Shown in pieces: positions 42,206 to 51,369 of a stretch of 64,000 nt of DNA. Where the stretch lies: NCBI RefSeq assembly GCF_900129825.1, contig NZ_FQWZ01000005.1, positions 1 to 64,000 of the forward strand, in the 5' to 3' direction. The DNA comes from Hydrocarboniphaga daqingensis. Its GTDB lineage: Bacteria > Pseudomonadota > Gammaproteobacteria > Nevskiales > Nevskiaceae. The first letter of the stretch is position 1. Each line of letters begins with the position of its first letter. The translations under genes and the position numbers were made by a program. Under the pieces are notes generated by a model. It was given only the letters and a program-made list of their open reading frames with translations. It made no database searches and was not told where the DNA came from.

Positions 42206-43282
42206 ATGAGATCGCCCGGCGGCCGGCCGCCTGCAACGCGCACGATGCCGACGCGCTTATTTACGCGCAGCGATGGCGCTGTCGGCCGCTTGTTGCTGGT
42301 GCGCCTGATGCTGGTCATCGGTGCGATCGCGCTGCTGGTTGCCGTGCTGTGGTGGGATCGCGCCGGGCTGCGTGACCAGATCGACGGGCACATCAGCTTC
42401 ATCGACGTGATCTATTTCGCCGCGGTCAGCATCACCACGGTCGGCTATGGCGACATCGTGCCGGTGACCGACCGCGCCCGGCTGGTCGATGCGGCGTTCG
42501 TCACGCCGATGCGCTTGTTCATGTGGCTGCTGTTCGTTGGCACCGCTTACGAGTTGGTGCTGCAACGCTGGATCGAGAGGTGGCGGATGACGCGGATGCA
42601 GAAGCAACTGTCCGGGCATGTGATCGTCTGCGGCTACGGCCACAGCGGTCGCTATGCGGCCTCGGAACTGGCCTTGCGAGGCCATCGCGTCGTGATCATC
42701 GACGCTGATCCGGATGCGGCACAGGCCGCAGCCGACGACGGACACATCGGCCTGCGCGGCGACGCCACGCGTGAAGCCGATTTGATGGAAGCCGAGATCG
42801 GCCGCGCCGAAGCCTTGCTGATCTGCCTGGGTCGCGACGATGCGGCCGTGCTGACGACGCTGACGGCTCGCCACCTGCATCCCGGCCTGCGCATCGTCTG
42901 CCATGTCAGCGCGCTGGAGAACGTCAAGCTGATCGCCCAGGCCGGTGCCGATGCCACCGTGCAGCCGTCGCAGGTCGGCGGGTATTTGATGGCCGATGCG
43001 GTCCGTACTCAGCATGTGGCCGACTACGTGACCGACCTGCTGAACTCGGTCGGCCATGTGCGCCTGCACGAGCGTCCCGCGCGCCCGGACGAAGCCGGCA
43101 AGCGGATGCGCGATGTCGAGCCTGAACTGGCGTTGCGGATCATCCGCAACGGCGTGGCGGTCGGCTTCTGGGAAGGCGAGGCGACCGTGATCCGCAATGG
43201 CGATCTGCTGCTGGTCGTGCAGCCGGTCGGCGATCCGCCCGCGACGCCGGCGCCGAGTCGGCTTCAGACCGGCAGCGGATAG
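42206..43282 (+). CDS. K+ channel with RCK (TrkA-N/TrkA-C) domains
   Basis: A 358-residue two-helix potassium channel. Selectivity filter TVGYGD lies in AAVSITTVGYGDIVP between two membrane segments. An RCK domain follows with NAD-type motif HVIVCGYGHSGRYAA and a C-terminal TrkA_C part (ELALRIIRNGVAVGFWEG). It should gate K+ flow by nucleotide or ion binding. The ATG seven bases after the antiporter stop is used; ATG 13 codons later (MPTRLF) is an alternative. The 3' end overlaps the convergent HD-GYP gene by 19 bases. Confidence 0.9.
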   Translation: MRSPGGRPPATRTMPTRLFTRSDGAVGRLLLVRLMLVIGAIALLVAVLWWDRAGLRDQIDGHISFIDVIYFAAVSITTVGYGDIVPVTDRARLVDAAFVTPMRLFMWLLFVGTAYELVLQRWIERWRMTRMQKQLSGHVIVCGYGHSGRYAASELALRGHRVVIIDADPDAAQAAADDGHIGLRGDATREADLMEAEIGRAEALLICLGRDDAAVLTTLTARHLHPGLRIVCHVSALENVKLIAQAGADATVQPSQVGGYLMADAVRTQHVADYVTDLLNSVGHVRLHERPARPDEAGKRMRDVEPELALRIIRNGVAVGFWEGEATVIRNGDLLLVVQPVGDPPATPAPSRLQTGSG

Positions 43283-44514
43283 GCCTTGTCGCGCATCAAC
43301 CGCAGGCTGGCAGCGGCGACCTCGGCGTCGTACAAGCGGCCCGCGTTGCGCTCGATCTCGTCGAGCGCGGCTGGCAGGCCCTGGCTGCTGCGATAAGGGC
43401 GAGGGCTGCCCATCGACTCGATCACGTCGGCGACCGCCAGAATGCGTGCCTCCAGCAGAATCTGATCGCCGACCAAGCCGCGCGGATAGCCGCTGCCGTC
43501 GATCCGCTCATGGTGCTGACGGGCGATCTCCGCGATCGGCCACGGAAAGTCGATGTTCTTCAGGATCTCGTAGCCAGCCTGCGCGTGCTCCTGGATCAGC
43601 GCGTATTCGGCGGCGGTCAACCGGGTGGGCTTGGTCAGCAACTCCGACGGCACGCGGATCTTGCCGACGTCGTGCAGAACCCCGGCGATGGTCAGGCCCT
43701 TCTGCCGTGACACGTCGAGGCCCATCTCACGCGCAATGGCCGCTGACAATTCACCGACGCGGCGCTGGTGCCCGGCCGTGTAGGGATCGCGCTGCTCGAC
43801 CATCGTCGCCATGGCGGTGACGGTGCCGAGCATTGCGTCTTCGATCTGCTGGGAATACCGACGCAGCGTTTGCTCGGCGGCGCGCTGCTCGGTGATGTCG
43901 GTCCAGGCGCCGATGTAGCGCCGAAGCCGACCGTGGGCATCGGGCACGCGGCGCAGTTCGTCGAGAACATGCAGGTAATGACCATCGGCGTGGCGCAACC
44001 GATATTCATGCCGGGCCGTGTTCGACTGTCCGTCGCGGATCGCCATCGCGTGGCGCAGCGTGGTGGCACGGTCATCCGGATGCAGATGGGTGCTCCACCA
44101 TGACGGCGCTAGCGCCTGCTCGGGCGTGTAGCCGAGGATCTCGCCGATGTTGTGGCTGACCCACAGCGGCTCCAGCGCCATTGGCGCGTCGACCGGCACC
44201 TCCACCGGCACCTCGACCGGCACCTCGACCGCGTACATCACCACCGGCACCGAGCTAAACAACTGCGGCGTCAGCTCGGTCAGCATCGAGTCCAGCTTTT
44301 CGGCGCGCTGCTCGGCCCGCGCCAGACTTCTCAGCAACACGTAGAGCACGGCCGACGTGAACGCAATGAATCCGACGCCCTTGAGCACGCTGACCCGATA
44401 GGGTTGCTCGATATCCTTCAGCAGCACGAACAGGACGCCGTCACTGACGACGATCCATGCTGCGGCCGTCAGCACGTAACCGGCGATGATCAGCAGCAAG
44501 CGGCGTCGCAGCAT
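43264..44514 (-). CDS. Membrane PAS sensor with HD-GYP c-di-GMP phosphodiesterase
   Basis: A 416-residue protein: two membrane helices (LLLIIAGYVLTAAAWIVV and VGFIAFTSAVLYVLL), a PAS domain of the PAS_3 type (about 115-230, ending IGAWTDITEQ), then an HD-GYP domain with HDVGKI and HHERIDGSGYP, the metal and c-di-GMP residues needed for hydrolysis. So it likely lowers c-di-GMP in response to an internal signal. A four-residue repeat VEVPVEVPVEVPVDAP at the start of the PAS region is encoded by 12-base repeats. GAGG precedes the ATG used here; the frame is open 26 codons further. Confidence 0.9.
   Translation of the reverse strand: MLRRRLLLIIAGYVLTAAAWIVVSDGVLFVLLKDIEQPYRVSVLKGVGFIAFTSAVLYVLLRSLARAEQRAEKLDSMLTELTPQLFSSVPVVMYAVEVPVEVPVEVPVDAPMALEPLWVSHNIGEILGYTPEQALAPSWWSTHLHPDDRATTLRHAMAIRDGQSNTARHEYRLRHADGHYLHVLDELRRVPDAHGRLRRYIGAWTDITEQRAAEQTLRRYSQQIEDAMLGTVTAMATMVEQRDPYTAGHQRRVGELSAAIAREMGLDVSRQKGLTIAGVLHDVGKIRVPSELLTKPTRLTAAEYALIQEHAQAGYEILKNIDFPWPIAEIARQHHERIDGSGYPRGLVGDQILLEARILAVADVIESMGSPRPYRSSQGLPAALDEIERNAGRLYDAEVAAASLRLMRDKAYPLPV
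44191..44226 (+). repeat. 12-base tandem repeat inside the HD-GYP gene
   Basis: Three copies of GACCGGCACCTC (middle copy has one change) with a partial fourth. On the coding strand each unit encodes Glu-Val-Pro-Val. The unit length keeps frame, so copy number changes would lengthen the linker without breaking the gene. Confidence 0.9.
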
Positions 44515-44619
44515 GACGGCCTCGACTTGATCGTTGGGCCTGTCGGCCGCATCAGGGGAAGTGGTTGCCGATCGCGTGCGACGCAACGGCATCCGTGATG
44601 GCGGCCGACATTCCGGCGC

Positions 44620-45348
44620 TCAGGGCTTGGGGTCCACCGGATCCGAGGCCAGCCACTTGCGGCCGGTGATCATCGCTGACACCAGCGCACTGCCGTGACG
44701 CCGTTCGGCCCAGATCACGCCGGCCAGATGCACGGCCACGGCCGCCAGCAGCGCGTAGAAGCCCCAGACATGGAATTGCGCGTAAGGCTTGCGCATCGCG
44801 CGCATCTCGCTGACCGCTGCCGCATCGACCAAGTCGGGCTGATACGGCACCAGCGTTGCCGGATCGACGCCGGGCGCGGCGATCCATTCGGCGATCCAAC
44901 TGCCGAAAGGCGGGTAGTACAGATCGGTGCCCGCCAGCAGCAGGCCGGTCGTGCTTTGCGAGATCATCAGCAGCAGCATCGCGCCGATCGCGATCCGACC
45001 GGGCGGCGTGTGGCCCGCAAATTCGAGCGCCGCAGTGCCCCGCGATGCACGCCATTGGCGCCACTGCGCGGCGAACGAGCGTCCCAGCGGCAACCATTGC
45101 GCCCAGCGCGCGTAGTGATTGCCGGCAAAGGCCCAGCCGATGCGCACCAGCAGATTCAGGATGAAGGCGTAGCCGACCCAGACATGCAAGGTCTTCAGCA
45201 GCACCTTGCCGTCGTTGCTGATACCGAGTGACTTGCCGTTGAGGATCGTGGTGCCGAGCGCGACCAGCAGCAGCACGCACAGCAGATTGATCCAGTGGAA
45301 GGCGCGGGTGGGTGCGTCCCAGACAGCGTAGGGCTTGCGGACCGACAT
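44620..45348 (-). CDS. Di-haem cytochrome b (b561/HyaC type)
   Basis: A 242-residue membrane protein with four to five helices and the Ni/Fe-hydrogenase cytochrome b pattern: VWDAPTRAFHWINLLCVLLLVALG, KTLHVWVGYAFILNLLVRIGWAF, and QFHVWGFYALLAAVAVHLAGVI, whose His residues can bind two haems. It would pass electrons between quinone and a periplasmic partner such as a soluble cytochrome c. No such partner gene is next to it, and the longer overlapping frame is a shadow. Confidence 0.88.
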   Translation of the reverse strand: MSVRKPYAVWDAPTRAFHWINLLCVLLLVALGTTILNGKSLGISNDGKVLLKTLHVWVGYAFILNLLVRIGWAFAGNHYARWAQWLPLGRSFAAQWRQWRASRGTAALEFAGHTPPGRIAIGAMLLLMISQSTTGLLLAGTDLYYPPFGSWIAEWIAAPGVDPATLVPYQPDLVDAAAVSEMRAMRKPYAQFHVWGFYALLAAVAVHLAGVIWAERRHGSALVSAMITGRKWLASDPVDPKP

Positions 45349-45492
45349 CGTGATGCTCGTGGACGTGGAATCCGTCCACGATAGTCGATCGTGCTGAACC
45401 TGCGCAGCCCCTAAACATCATCAGAGCCGATACCGGTGCGGCGGCCTGACAGCGACCGCCGCACCGATGGTGTGCCGATCAACGACGCCGGC

Positions 45493-47073
45493 TCAGGCCG
45501 CCTTGGCGACGTCGGCGACCGGTGCCTGCTGGCGGATCAGATGATCGAAGGCGCTGAGTGCAGCCTTGGCGCCTTCGCCCATCGCGATGATGATCTGCTT
45601 GTACGGCACCGTGGTGACGTCGCCGGCGGCGAACACGCCGGGCATCGACGTCGCGCCCTTGGCATCGACAATGATCTCGCCGCGCGGCGACAGCTCCAGC
45701 GAGCCCTTGAGCCACTCGCTGTTGGGTAGCAGGCCGATCTGCACGAAGATGCCGTCGAGCGCGATCGTCCGCGTCTCGCCGCTGACGCGGTCCTTGTAGA
45801 CCAGACCGTTGACCTTGCTGCCGTCGCCGGTGACTTCGGTGGTCTGCGCCGACGTGATCACGCTGACGTTGGGCAGGCTGTGCAGCTTGCGCTGCAGCAC
45901 CGCGTCGGCACGCAGCTGGCTGTCGTATTCGATCAGCGTGACGTGGTTGACGATGCCGGCCAGGTCGATCGCGGCTTCAACGCCCGAATTGCCGCCACCG
46001 ATCACCGACACGCGCTTGCCCTTGAACAGCGGGCCATCGCAGTGCGGGCAGTAGGCCACGCCCTTATTGCGGTACTCGTTTTCGCCGGGCACGTTCATCT
46101 GCCTCCAGCGAGCGCCGGTCGACAGAATCACGGTGCGTGCCTTCAGCGTCGCGCCGCTGGCCAGCTGCACGTGGACCAGCTCGCCGTCGTGGCTGAGCTT
46201 GTCGGCGCGCTGCAGGTTCATCACGTCGACGTCGTAGTGACGCACGTGCTGCTCCAGCTGCTGGACCATCTTCGGCCCTTCGGTCTCGGTGACCGAGATG
46301 AAGTTTTCGATGCCCATCGTGTCGAGCACCTGGCCACCGAAGCGCTCGGCGGCGATGCCGGTGCGAATGCCCTTGCGGGCGGCATACACGGCCGCCGCCG
46401 CGCCGGCCGGGCCACCACCGACGATCAGCACGTCGAACGGCGCCTTGGTGCCGAGCTTGGCGGCTTCGCGCGCGGCAGCGCCGGTGTCGAGCTTGGCGAG
46501 GATTTCTTCTGCGCCCATGCGGCCGGCGCCGAAGGTTTCGCCGTTGAGGAAGACCATCGGCACCGACATCAACTTGCGCGATTCGACTTCGGCCTGGAAC
46601 AGCGCGCCGTCGATCGCCACGTGGCGGATGCGCGGGTTCAGCACCGCCATCAGGTTCAGCGCCTGGACCACGTCCGGGCAGTTCTGGCACGACAGCGAGA
46701 AGTAGGTTTCGAACTGATAGTCGCCGTCGAGGTTGCGGATCTGTTCGATCACGTCCTGTGCCAGCTTCGACGGATGGCCGCCGACCTGCAGCAGCGCCAA
46801 CACCAGCGACGTGAACTCGTGACCGAGCGGGATGCCGGCGAAGCGCAGGCCGATAGCCTGGCCCGGCGTACTCAGCGCGAACGAGGGCTTGCGCTCGGCG
46901 TCGTCACGCACCTGGCGCACGCTGATCTTGTCGCTGAGCGCGGTCAGATCGGCCAGCAGCGCCAGCATTTCGGCCGAGCCGCTGCTGTCGTCCACGGAAG
47001 CCGTGATCTCGATCGGCCGCGTCACGCGCTCGAGATACGCCTTGAGTTGTTCCTTGAGATCGGCATCCAACAT
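45493..47073 (-). CDS. ahpF: Alkyl hydroperoxide reductase subunit F
   Basis: A 526-residue flavoprotein disulfide reductase that recharges AhpC with NADH. N-terminal double thioredoxin fold with redox CQNCPD (about 128-133), then a thioredoxin-reductase-like part with [23 protein letters not shown] redox pair (about 344) and [14 protein letters not shown]. Good AGGAG ribosome site. It follows ahpC in the same direction, separated by about 250 bases that hold a repeat element. Confidence 0.96.
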   Translation of the reverse strand: MLDADLKEQLKAYLERVTRPIEITASVDDSSGSAEMLALLADLTALSDKISVRQVRDDAERKPSFALSTPGQAIGLRFAGIPLGHEFTSLVLALLQVGGHPSKLAQDVIEQIRNLDGDYQFETYFSLSCQNCPDVVQALNLMAVLNPRIRHVAIDGALFQAEVESRKLMSVPMVFLNGETFGAGRMGAEEILAKLDTGAAAREAAKLGTKAPFDVLIVGGGPAGAAAAVYAARKGIRTGIAAERFGGQVLDTMGIENFISVTETEGPKMVQQLEQHVRHYDVDVMNLQRADKLSHDGELVHVQLASGATLKARTVILSTGARWRQMNVPGENEYRNKGVAYCPHCDGPLFKGKRVSVIGGGNSGVEAAIDLAGIVNHVTLIEYDSQLRADAVLQRKLHSLPNVSVITSAQTTEVTGDGSKVNGLVYKDRVSGETRTIALDGIFVQIGLLPNSEWLKGSLELSPRGEIIVDAKGATSMPGVFAAGDVTTVPYKQIIIAMGEGAKAALSAFDHLIRQQAPVADVAKAA

Positions 47074-47183
47074 GGGAAAGCTCCTGTTCGTTTCGAAAGC
47101 CTGACCAGATCAGGCTTCCGTTGCATCGGGTAGTGAAACTGGGGTCATGCCCCGCCGGCTTGAAAACCGTCGGGCAAAAAAAG

Positions 47184-47282
47184 CCCGTCATGCCCGCAAG
47201 GCGGGCATCCAGTCCGCAGCGCAGGGCGGGGACCGCTGCGCTGCTTCGTTGCCTGGATTCCCGCTCGCGCGGGAATGACGGG
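47184..47282. repeat. Proteobacterial palindromic 'ATTCCCGC' intergenic repeat
   Basis: The sequence starts CCCGTCATGCCCGCAAGGCG and ends with a mirror copy GATTCCCGC..GCGGGAATGACGGG, forming a long imperfect palindrome with internal small hairpins of about 100 bases. Elements of this type are scattered between genes in many beta- and gammaproteobacteria. Here it lies between ahpC and ahpF and could act as a partial terminator or mRNA-stability element in their shared transcript. Confidence 0.7.
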
Positions 47283-47325
47283 TGAGGCTCTGTACTGCGT
47301 GCCGCGGGGTCCGAAGGCCCGGTGA

Positions 47326-47889
47326 TCAGATCTTGCCGACCAGATCCAGCGACGGCTTCAGCGTCTTCTCGCCTTCCTTCCACTTGGCCGGGCAGACCTG
47401 GCCGGGGTTGGCGGCGGTGAACTGGGCGGCCTTCAGCTTGCGCAGCGTCTCGGACACGTCACGGGCGATTTCGTTGGAGTGAACCTCCATCGTCTTGATC
47501 ACGCCGTCCGGGTTGATCACGAACGTGCCGCGCAGCGCCAGGCCTTCTTCGTCGATGTGCACGCCGAACGCGCGCGTCAGCTTGTGGGTCGGATCGCCGA
47601 CCAGCGGGAACTGCGCCTTGCCAACGGCCGGCGAGGTTTCGTGCCAGACCTTGTGCGAGAAGTGGGTGTCGGTGGTGACGATGTAGACCTCGGCGCCGGC
47701 CTTCTGGAACTCGGCGTAGTTGGCAGCCGCGTCTTCGACTTCGGTCGGGCAGTTAAACGTGAAGGCCGCCGGCATGAAGATCACGACCGACCACTTGCCC
47801 TTGATCGATTCGTTGGACACTTCGACGAACTTGCCGTTATGGAAAGCGTTGGCTTTGAATTCGGGGACTTTGGTGTTGATCAGAGACAT
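47326..47889 (-). CDS. ahpC: Alkyl hydroperoxide reductase subunit C (peroxiredoxin)
   Basis: A 187-residue 2-Cys peroxiredoxin. Peroxidatic Cys in AFTFNCPTEVED and resolving Cys in GQVCPAKWKEG are both present, and the YF-like C terminus is replaced by KPSLDLVGKI, the typical AhpC ending. It reduces H2O2 and organic peroxides with AhpF. The 207-base spacer upstream holds its promoter. Confidence 0.97.
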   Translation of the reverse strand: MSLINTKVPEFKANAFHNGKFVEVSNESIKGKWSVVIFMPAAFTFNCPTEVEDAAANYAEFQKAGAEVYIVTTDTHFSHKVWHETSPAVGKAQFPLVGDPTHKLTRAFGVHIDEEGLALRGTFVINPDGVIKTMEVHSNEIARDVSETLRKLKAAQFTAANPGQVCPAKWKEGEKTLKPSLDLVGKI

Positions 47890-47973
47890 GTGTGCAACCC
47901 GTAATGGATGTTGGGAGCCCGCATCGTAGACAGATCGGGGCGATAGGTGAAATGGAATTTAACGATTCACTAC

Positions 47974-47988
47974 TTAGTTTTTCACTAA
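47974..47988. promoter_or_regulatory. Short dyad upstream of ahpC
   Basis: TTAGTTTTTCACTAA is a perfect five-base inverted repeat (TTAGT/ACTAA) in an AT-rich stretch about 90 bases before the ahpC start. It may be part of a promoter or operator for peroxide control. It does not match a full OxyR site. Nothing else is visible in 47890-48096. Confidence 0.3.
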
Positions 47989-48096
47989 CGACGGTGGATC
48001 GAGCATCCGCAGGCTGGGACCGCATCGCGGTCGCTGCGTTCGATCCACGTCAGGCGGCGTTGCCGGCGCGCGCCTCGGGGCGCACCCCGGCCGCCC

Positions 48097-48981
48097 TCAG
48101 CGGGACAGGAACTCGACCGCCAGCTCGGCGAAGCGCTGCGGCTGCTCCCACTGCATGAAGTGCCCGGCGTCCGGGATCAAACACAGATCGGGCGGGGTCG
48201 CGAAATGGGCCGATTGCCCAGGGAACATCTCGCTGCCGATGCAGCCGTCGCGGCCGCCGTAGATGATCCGCGTCGGCGCCGCCACGGTGCCGAACACCAG
48301 GCGGCGAGTCTGCGCACTGGCCAGGCCGCGCGGCAGTTCGCGGTAGTACTGGATCGTGGCCTTCAGTCGTGCCGGGTCCGACATCGTCGCCAGCAGACGG
48401 GCGAGGTCGGCTTCGCGATACGGCCAGTCCGGTGACCAGCTGCGGATCAGGCCGCGCAGCCACGCGAAGTCGTCGCGCGGGATGCGCCGCTCGGCCCAGC
48501 CCGGCAGCTGGAAGCGGAAGATGTAATGCGAGCGCCGCAGCTGTTGCAGCGTCGGGCTGCGCAGGAAATGCGCGGTATGCGGCACGGCAGCCGTGACCAG
48601 CCGGCGCACCCGCTGCGGCGCCAGATTGGCCGCCGCGTACGCCGTGACCGCGCCCCAGTCGTGGCCGATGATCGAGAACGTATCGGCGCCGAGTGCATCG
48701 GCCAGGCCGACCACGTCCTGCGCCAGTTCTTCGACCCGGTAGCGGCCGCTGATCGCGCGGCTGCTCGGCAGATAGCCGCGCATGCCGGGGGCCACGGCGC
48801 GAAAACCGGCAGCGGCCAGCGCGTCGAGCACCGGCAGAAAGCCGTCCAGCGTGTCCGGGAACCCGTGCAGGCAGATCACCAGCGGCCCTTGGCCGCGGCT
48901 GACGTAGCCCAGCGTCACGTCACCGAGCGCGGCGTGCTCGATCAGCGGCGCGACGGCGGGGTCGGTGACGGGGGCGGCCAT
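48097..48981 (-). CDS. Alpha/beta hydrolase (epoxide hydrolase/haloalkane dehalogenase-like)
   Basis: A 294-residue alpha/beta hydrolase. Oxyanion motif LHGFPDTLDGF (about 38-48), nucleophile elbow GHDWGAVTAY with Asp as nucleophile, acid/His region GGRDGC and PDAGHFMQWEQPQRF. An Asp nucleophile rather than Ser points to epoxide hydrolase or dehalogenase activity. It is 28 bases after the TonB receptor gene on the same strand, so co-transcription is likely. Confidence 0.87.
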   Translation of the reverse strand: MAAPVTDPAVAPLIEHAALGDVTLGYVSRGQGPLVICLHGFPDTLDGFLPVLDALAAAGFRAVAPGMRGYLPSSRAISGRYRVEELAQDVVGLADALGADTFSIIGHDWGAVTAYAAANLAPQRVRRLVTAAVPHTAHFLRSPTLQQLRRSHYIFRFQLPGWAERRIPRDDFAWLRGLIRSWSPDWPYREADLARLLATMSDPARLKATIQYYRELPRGLASAQTRRLVFGTVAAPTRIIYGGRDGCIGSEMFPGQSAHFATPPDLCLIPDAGHFMQWEQPQRFAELAVEFLSR

Positions 48982-49009
48982 GCAGAGTCCTTGCGGTGTC
49001 GGGGCGTCT

Positions 49010-51220
49010 TTATAGCTGGTATTCGATACCGGCCTGAATCAGACGCGGCGAGCCGGTCTGGATGCCACGCGTGCGGTCGACGATGTAGTCCTCATCGGTG
49101 AAGTTCTTGGTGGTCGCAAACAGCGTCCAGTGTGACCCCGGACGACGCCAGTTGATCGCCGCGTTCCAGACCAGCACGTCGTCGATCTCGCCGAACTGGC
49201 CGGAGCCGCGCGACGCGGTCGGGATCGCCGTGTCCTCGGGTGAGCGCGCGTTGAAGAAGTCTGCGTACTGGTCGCCGATGTAGACCGCTTCGAGCCGCGC
49301 GGTGATGCCCAGCGGCAGTTCATAGCCGAGCGTGCCGGTGAACAGATGGCGCGGCGCATACGGCAGGCGGCGGCTGACATCGGTGCCCGGCACGACGGCG
49401 CCGTTGTCGGCGCGGGTGAATGCGCCCTCGCTGCGGGCGGTTGGCAGGCCGGTGTAGCTCAGTTCGACGAACGGGTTGACGCTCCAGCCGATCAACTTGC
49501 CCAGATCGGCGCGGCCGCTCAGTTCCACACCCTGGAACAGCGCTTCGCCCTGCGACAGCGGCACTCCGCCACCGGCGATCGAGCCGACCGAAATCAGATT
49601 GTCGAAGTCGTTGCGGAACACAACCAGCTCGAAGCGCAGCGCGTCGAACGGCCGGGCGCGGACGCCGGCTTCGGCGTTGATGCTCTTCTCGGCGTCGATC
49701 TCGACGGCCGTGATGTCGGCCGTCGCACTGCCGTTGCTGAGAATGTCTTCGACGCGCGGCGGTGCAAAACCTTCGTGCACGCTGGCAAACAGCGTGTAGC
49801 GCTCGTCGACCGCAAACGTCGCGCCCAGGCTGGGGATCAGCTGGCTCAGGCTTTCCTCACCTTCGCGGCCGAGCAGCCGGTTGCGGCGCGTGTAGTCGAT
49901 CGATTCCAGGCGTAGGCCCGGCGTGACCGCCAGCCGGCCGAAGCCGAAGCGGTTCTGCGCAAAGGCCGCATACGCAGTCAGCTCACGCTTGTTGTTCTCG
50001 CTGCGCGCGCCGCCGCGACCTTGCGGCGTCGTGGCGTTTTCCTGGATGCGATCCTGGGTTTCGCGGTGAGCGCGCAGGCCGGCGACCAGTTCGTTGTCGA
50101 GGCCGAAGCTGGCGTGGGTGATACGCACGCGCGGCTCGACGCCGTAGGTGTAGTAGTCCCGCAAACGGCCCTGTGCCGAGTTGCACTGGTCGGGGTCGAC
50201 GGCGACGCCGGCAAAGCGCGCCTGCTGGAAGTTCAGTGTCTGGTCGCCGACGGTATAGGTCGTCGCATTGCACTGCGTGTCAGTGGTCGTGCTCGACTGG
50301 CGCCACCAGTCGCGCGTGAAATGCGAGACGTAAACGTTGGTCGTCAGCAGGTCGTCGCTGCCGAAGCTCAGCTCGTGGGTCACCGAGCCGCCGTAGCGCG
50401 TGGCGTCGAAGGTGTCGTTGTCGAACGGGTTGTACTCGCGGCCGAAGTTCGCGTATTCCGCGTCGGTCAGGCCGGTGTACGTCACGTTGGATTCTTCACG
50501 GTACTGGTTCACGCGCAGCACCAGCGTCTGGTTGGCGCTGAGCTCGAACAAGCCCTTCAGATTGAAGTCTTCGAGCTTACTGTCGGTGTTGTCGCGGGCG
50601 CCGTCGCTGATCTTGCGCGAGAAATCCAGCAGCAAACCGTTGGCGCCAAAGCGGCCTTGGGCGTCGAAGAAGCCGCGGTTGCCGCCGGCGACACTGAACA
50701 CGCCCTGGGTTTCCTGCGTCGGCGTCGGCGTCACGTAGTTGATCACGGCACCAATCGTCTGCGGGCCGTACTGGTTCATCGCCGAGCCTTTCAGCACTTC
50801 GATCCGTTCGAAACGGGTCACCGGCGGGTGGTAGTAGCTGGCGTTGTCGCCGTAGGGCGCGTACGCGAGCGGGATGCCGTCCTCGAGCAGCAACACCTTG
50901 GTCGAGCGCGTCGGGTTCAGGCCGCGGATGCCGATGTTGGGCCGCAGGCCCAGGCCTTCTTCGTCGCGGACATTGACGCCCGGCGCCTTGCGCAGCGCCT
51001 CGTTGGTGGTGAAAACGCGGCTCTGCTTGAGCGTGGCCTGGTCGATCAGCGTCGTGGCGCCGGGCAGTTCGTCGGATGCGGCCTCGTCACCGAGCACGGT
51101 AACGGCGCCGAGAACGACGGCGGCGGGCGCGTCCGTTTTCGGCGGTGTCGGGTTCGACTGGGCCAGCACGGCAGCCGGCAGCAAGGCGAGCGCCCAGGGC
51201 GCGGACTTCAGCAAGTTCAT
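49010..51220 (-). CDS. FecA-like TonB-dependent outer-membrane receptor
   Basis: A 736-residue receptor with signal peptide (ALALLPAAVLAQ), a TonB box-like start, a plug domain (about 55-170) with RPNIGIRGLNPTRSTKVLLLEDG, YGDNASYYHPP and YGPQTIGAVINYVTPTP, then a 22-strand barrel ending QAGIEYQL. The plug is closest to ferric-citrate receptors of the FecA type. It lacks the extra N-terminal signalling domain of FecA and no FecI/FecR pair is nearby. A Fur-like site lies upstream. Substrate could be ferric citrate or another iron chelate. Confidence 0.9.
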   Translation of the reverse strand: MNLLKSAPWALALLPAAVLAQSNPTPPKTDAPAAVVLGAVTVLGDEAASDELPGATTLIDQATLKQSRVFTTNEALRKAPGVNVRDEEGLGLRPNIGIRGLNPTRSTKVLLLEDGIPLAYAPYGDNASYYHPPVTRFERIEVLKGSAMNQYGPQTIGAVINYVTPTPTQETQGVFSVAGGNRGFFDAQGRFGANGLLLDFSRKISDGARDNTDSKLEDFNLKGLFELSANQTLVLRVNQYREESNVTYTGLTDAEYANFGREYNPFDNDTFDATRYGGSVTHELSFGSDDLLTTNVYVSHFTRDWWRQSSTTTDTQCNATTYTVGDQTLNFQQARFAGVAVDPDQCNSAQGRLRDYYTYGVEPRVRITHASFGLDNELVAGLRAHRETQDRIQENATTPQGRGGARSENNKRELTAYAAFAQNRFGFGRLAVTPGLRLESIDYTRRNRLLGREGEESLSQLIPSLGATFAVDERYTLFASVHEGFAPPRVEDILSNGSATADITAVEIDAEKSINAEAGVRARPFDALRFELVVFRNDFDNLISVGSIAGGGVPLSQGEALFQGVELSGRADLGKLIGWSVNPFVELSYTGLPTARSEGAFTRADNGAVVPGTDVSRRLPYAPRHLFTGTLGYELPLGITARLEAVYIGDQYADFFNARSPEDTAIPTASRGSGQFGEIDDVLVWNAAINWRRPGSHWTLFATTKNFTDEDYIVDRTRGIQTGSPRLIQAGIEYQL

Positions 51221-51321
51221 GGCGTAACCCCGTCAGGTTCTAGGTTTTATAGAGCCGCATTCCCGGCGCGGCGCCCGGCTGGACCGGGCGCCGCGATTAT
51301 CGGCAAGTGCGAGTCTAAATC

Positions 51322-51339
51322 GCAATCGTTATCGATTGC
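51322..51339. promoter_or_regulatory. Fur-like palindrome upstream of the TonB receptor
   Basis: GCAATCGTTATCGATTGC is a perfect seven-base inverted repeat with four central bases. On the minus strand it reads with GATAACGATTGCGAT, close to gammaproteobacterial Fur boxes. It is about 100 bases before the receptor ATG, consistent with iron repression. Confidence 0.55.
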
Positions 51340-51369
51340 CTAAATCTGTGGCGGGGGTGCCGGCGGGAT

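Noticed and set aside
40845..42209. 454-residue open frame over the antiporter gene
   Set aside because: It is Gly/Ala/Arg-rich with no membrane pattern; the frame with the GTG start and strong ribosome site encodes a recognisable antiporter.
44191..44226. CRISPR-like array
   Set aside because: Units are 12 bases, contiguous without spacers and in frame within a coding region.
44552..45421. 289-residue open frame over the cytochrome b gene
   Set aside because: Same strand but another frame, Arg/Ala-rich, no haem or membrane motifs; the overlapping frame gives a clear b-type cytochrome.
47890..48096. OxyR site upstream of ahpC
   Set aside because: Only one ATAG quarter-site is present; the other expected positions do not match, so only a short dyad is reported.
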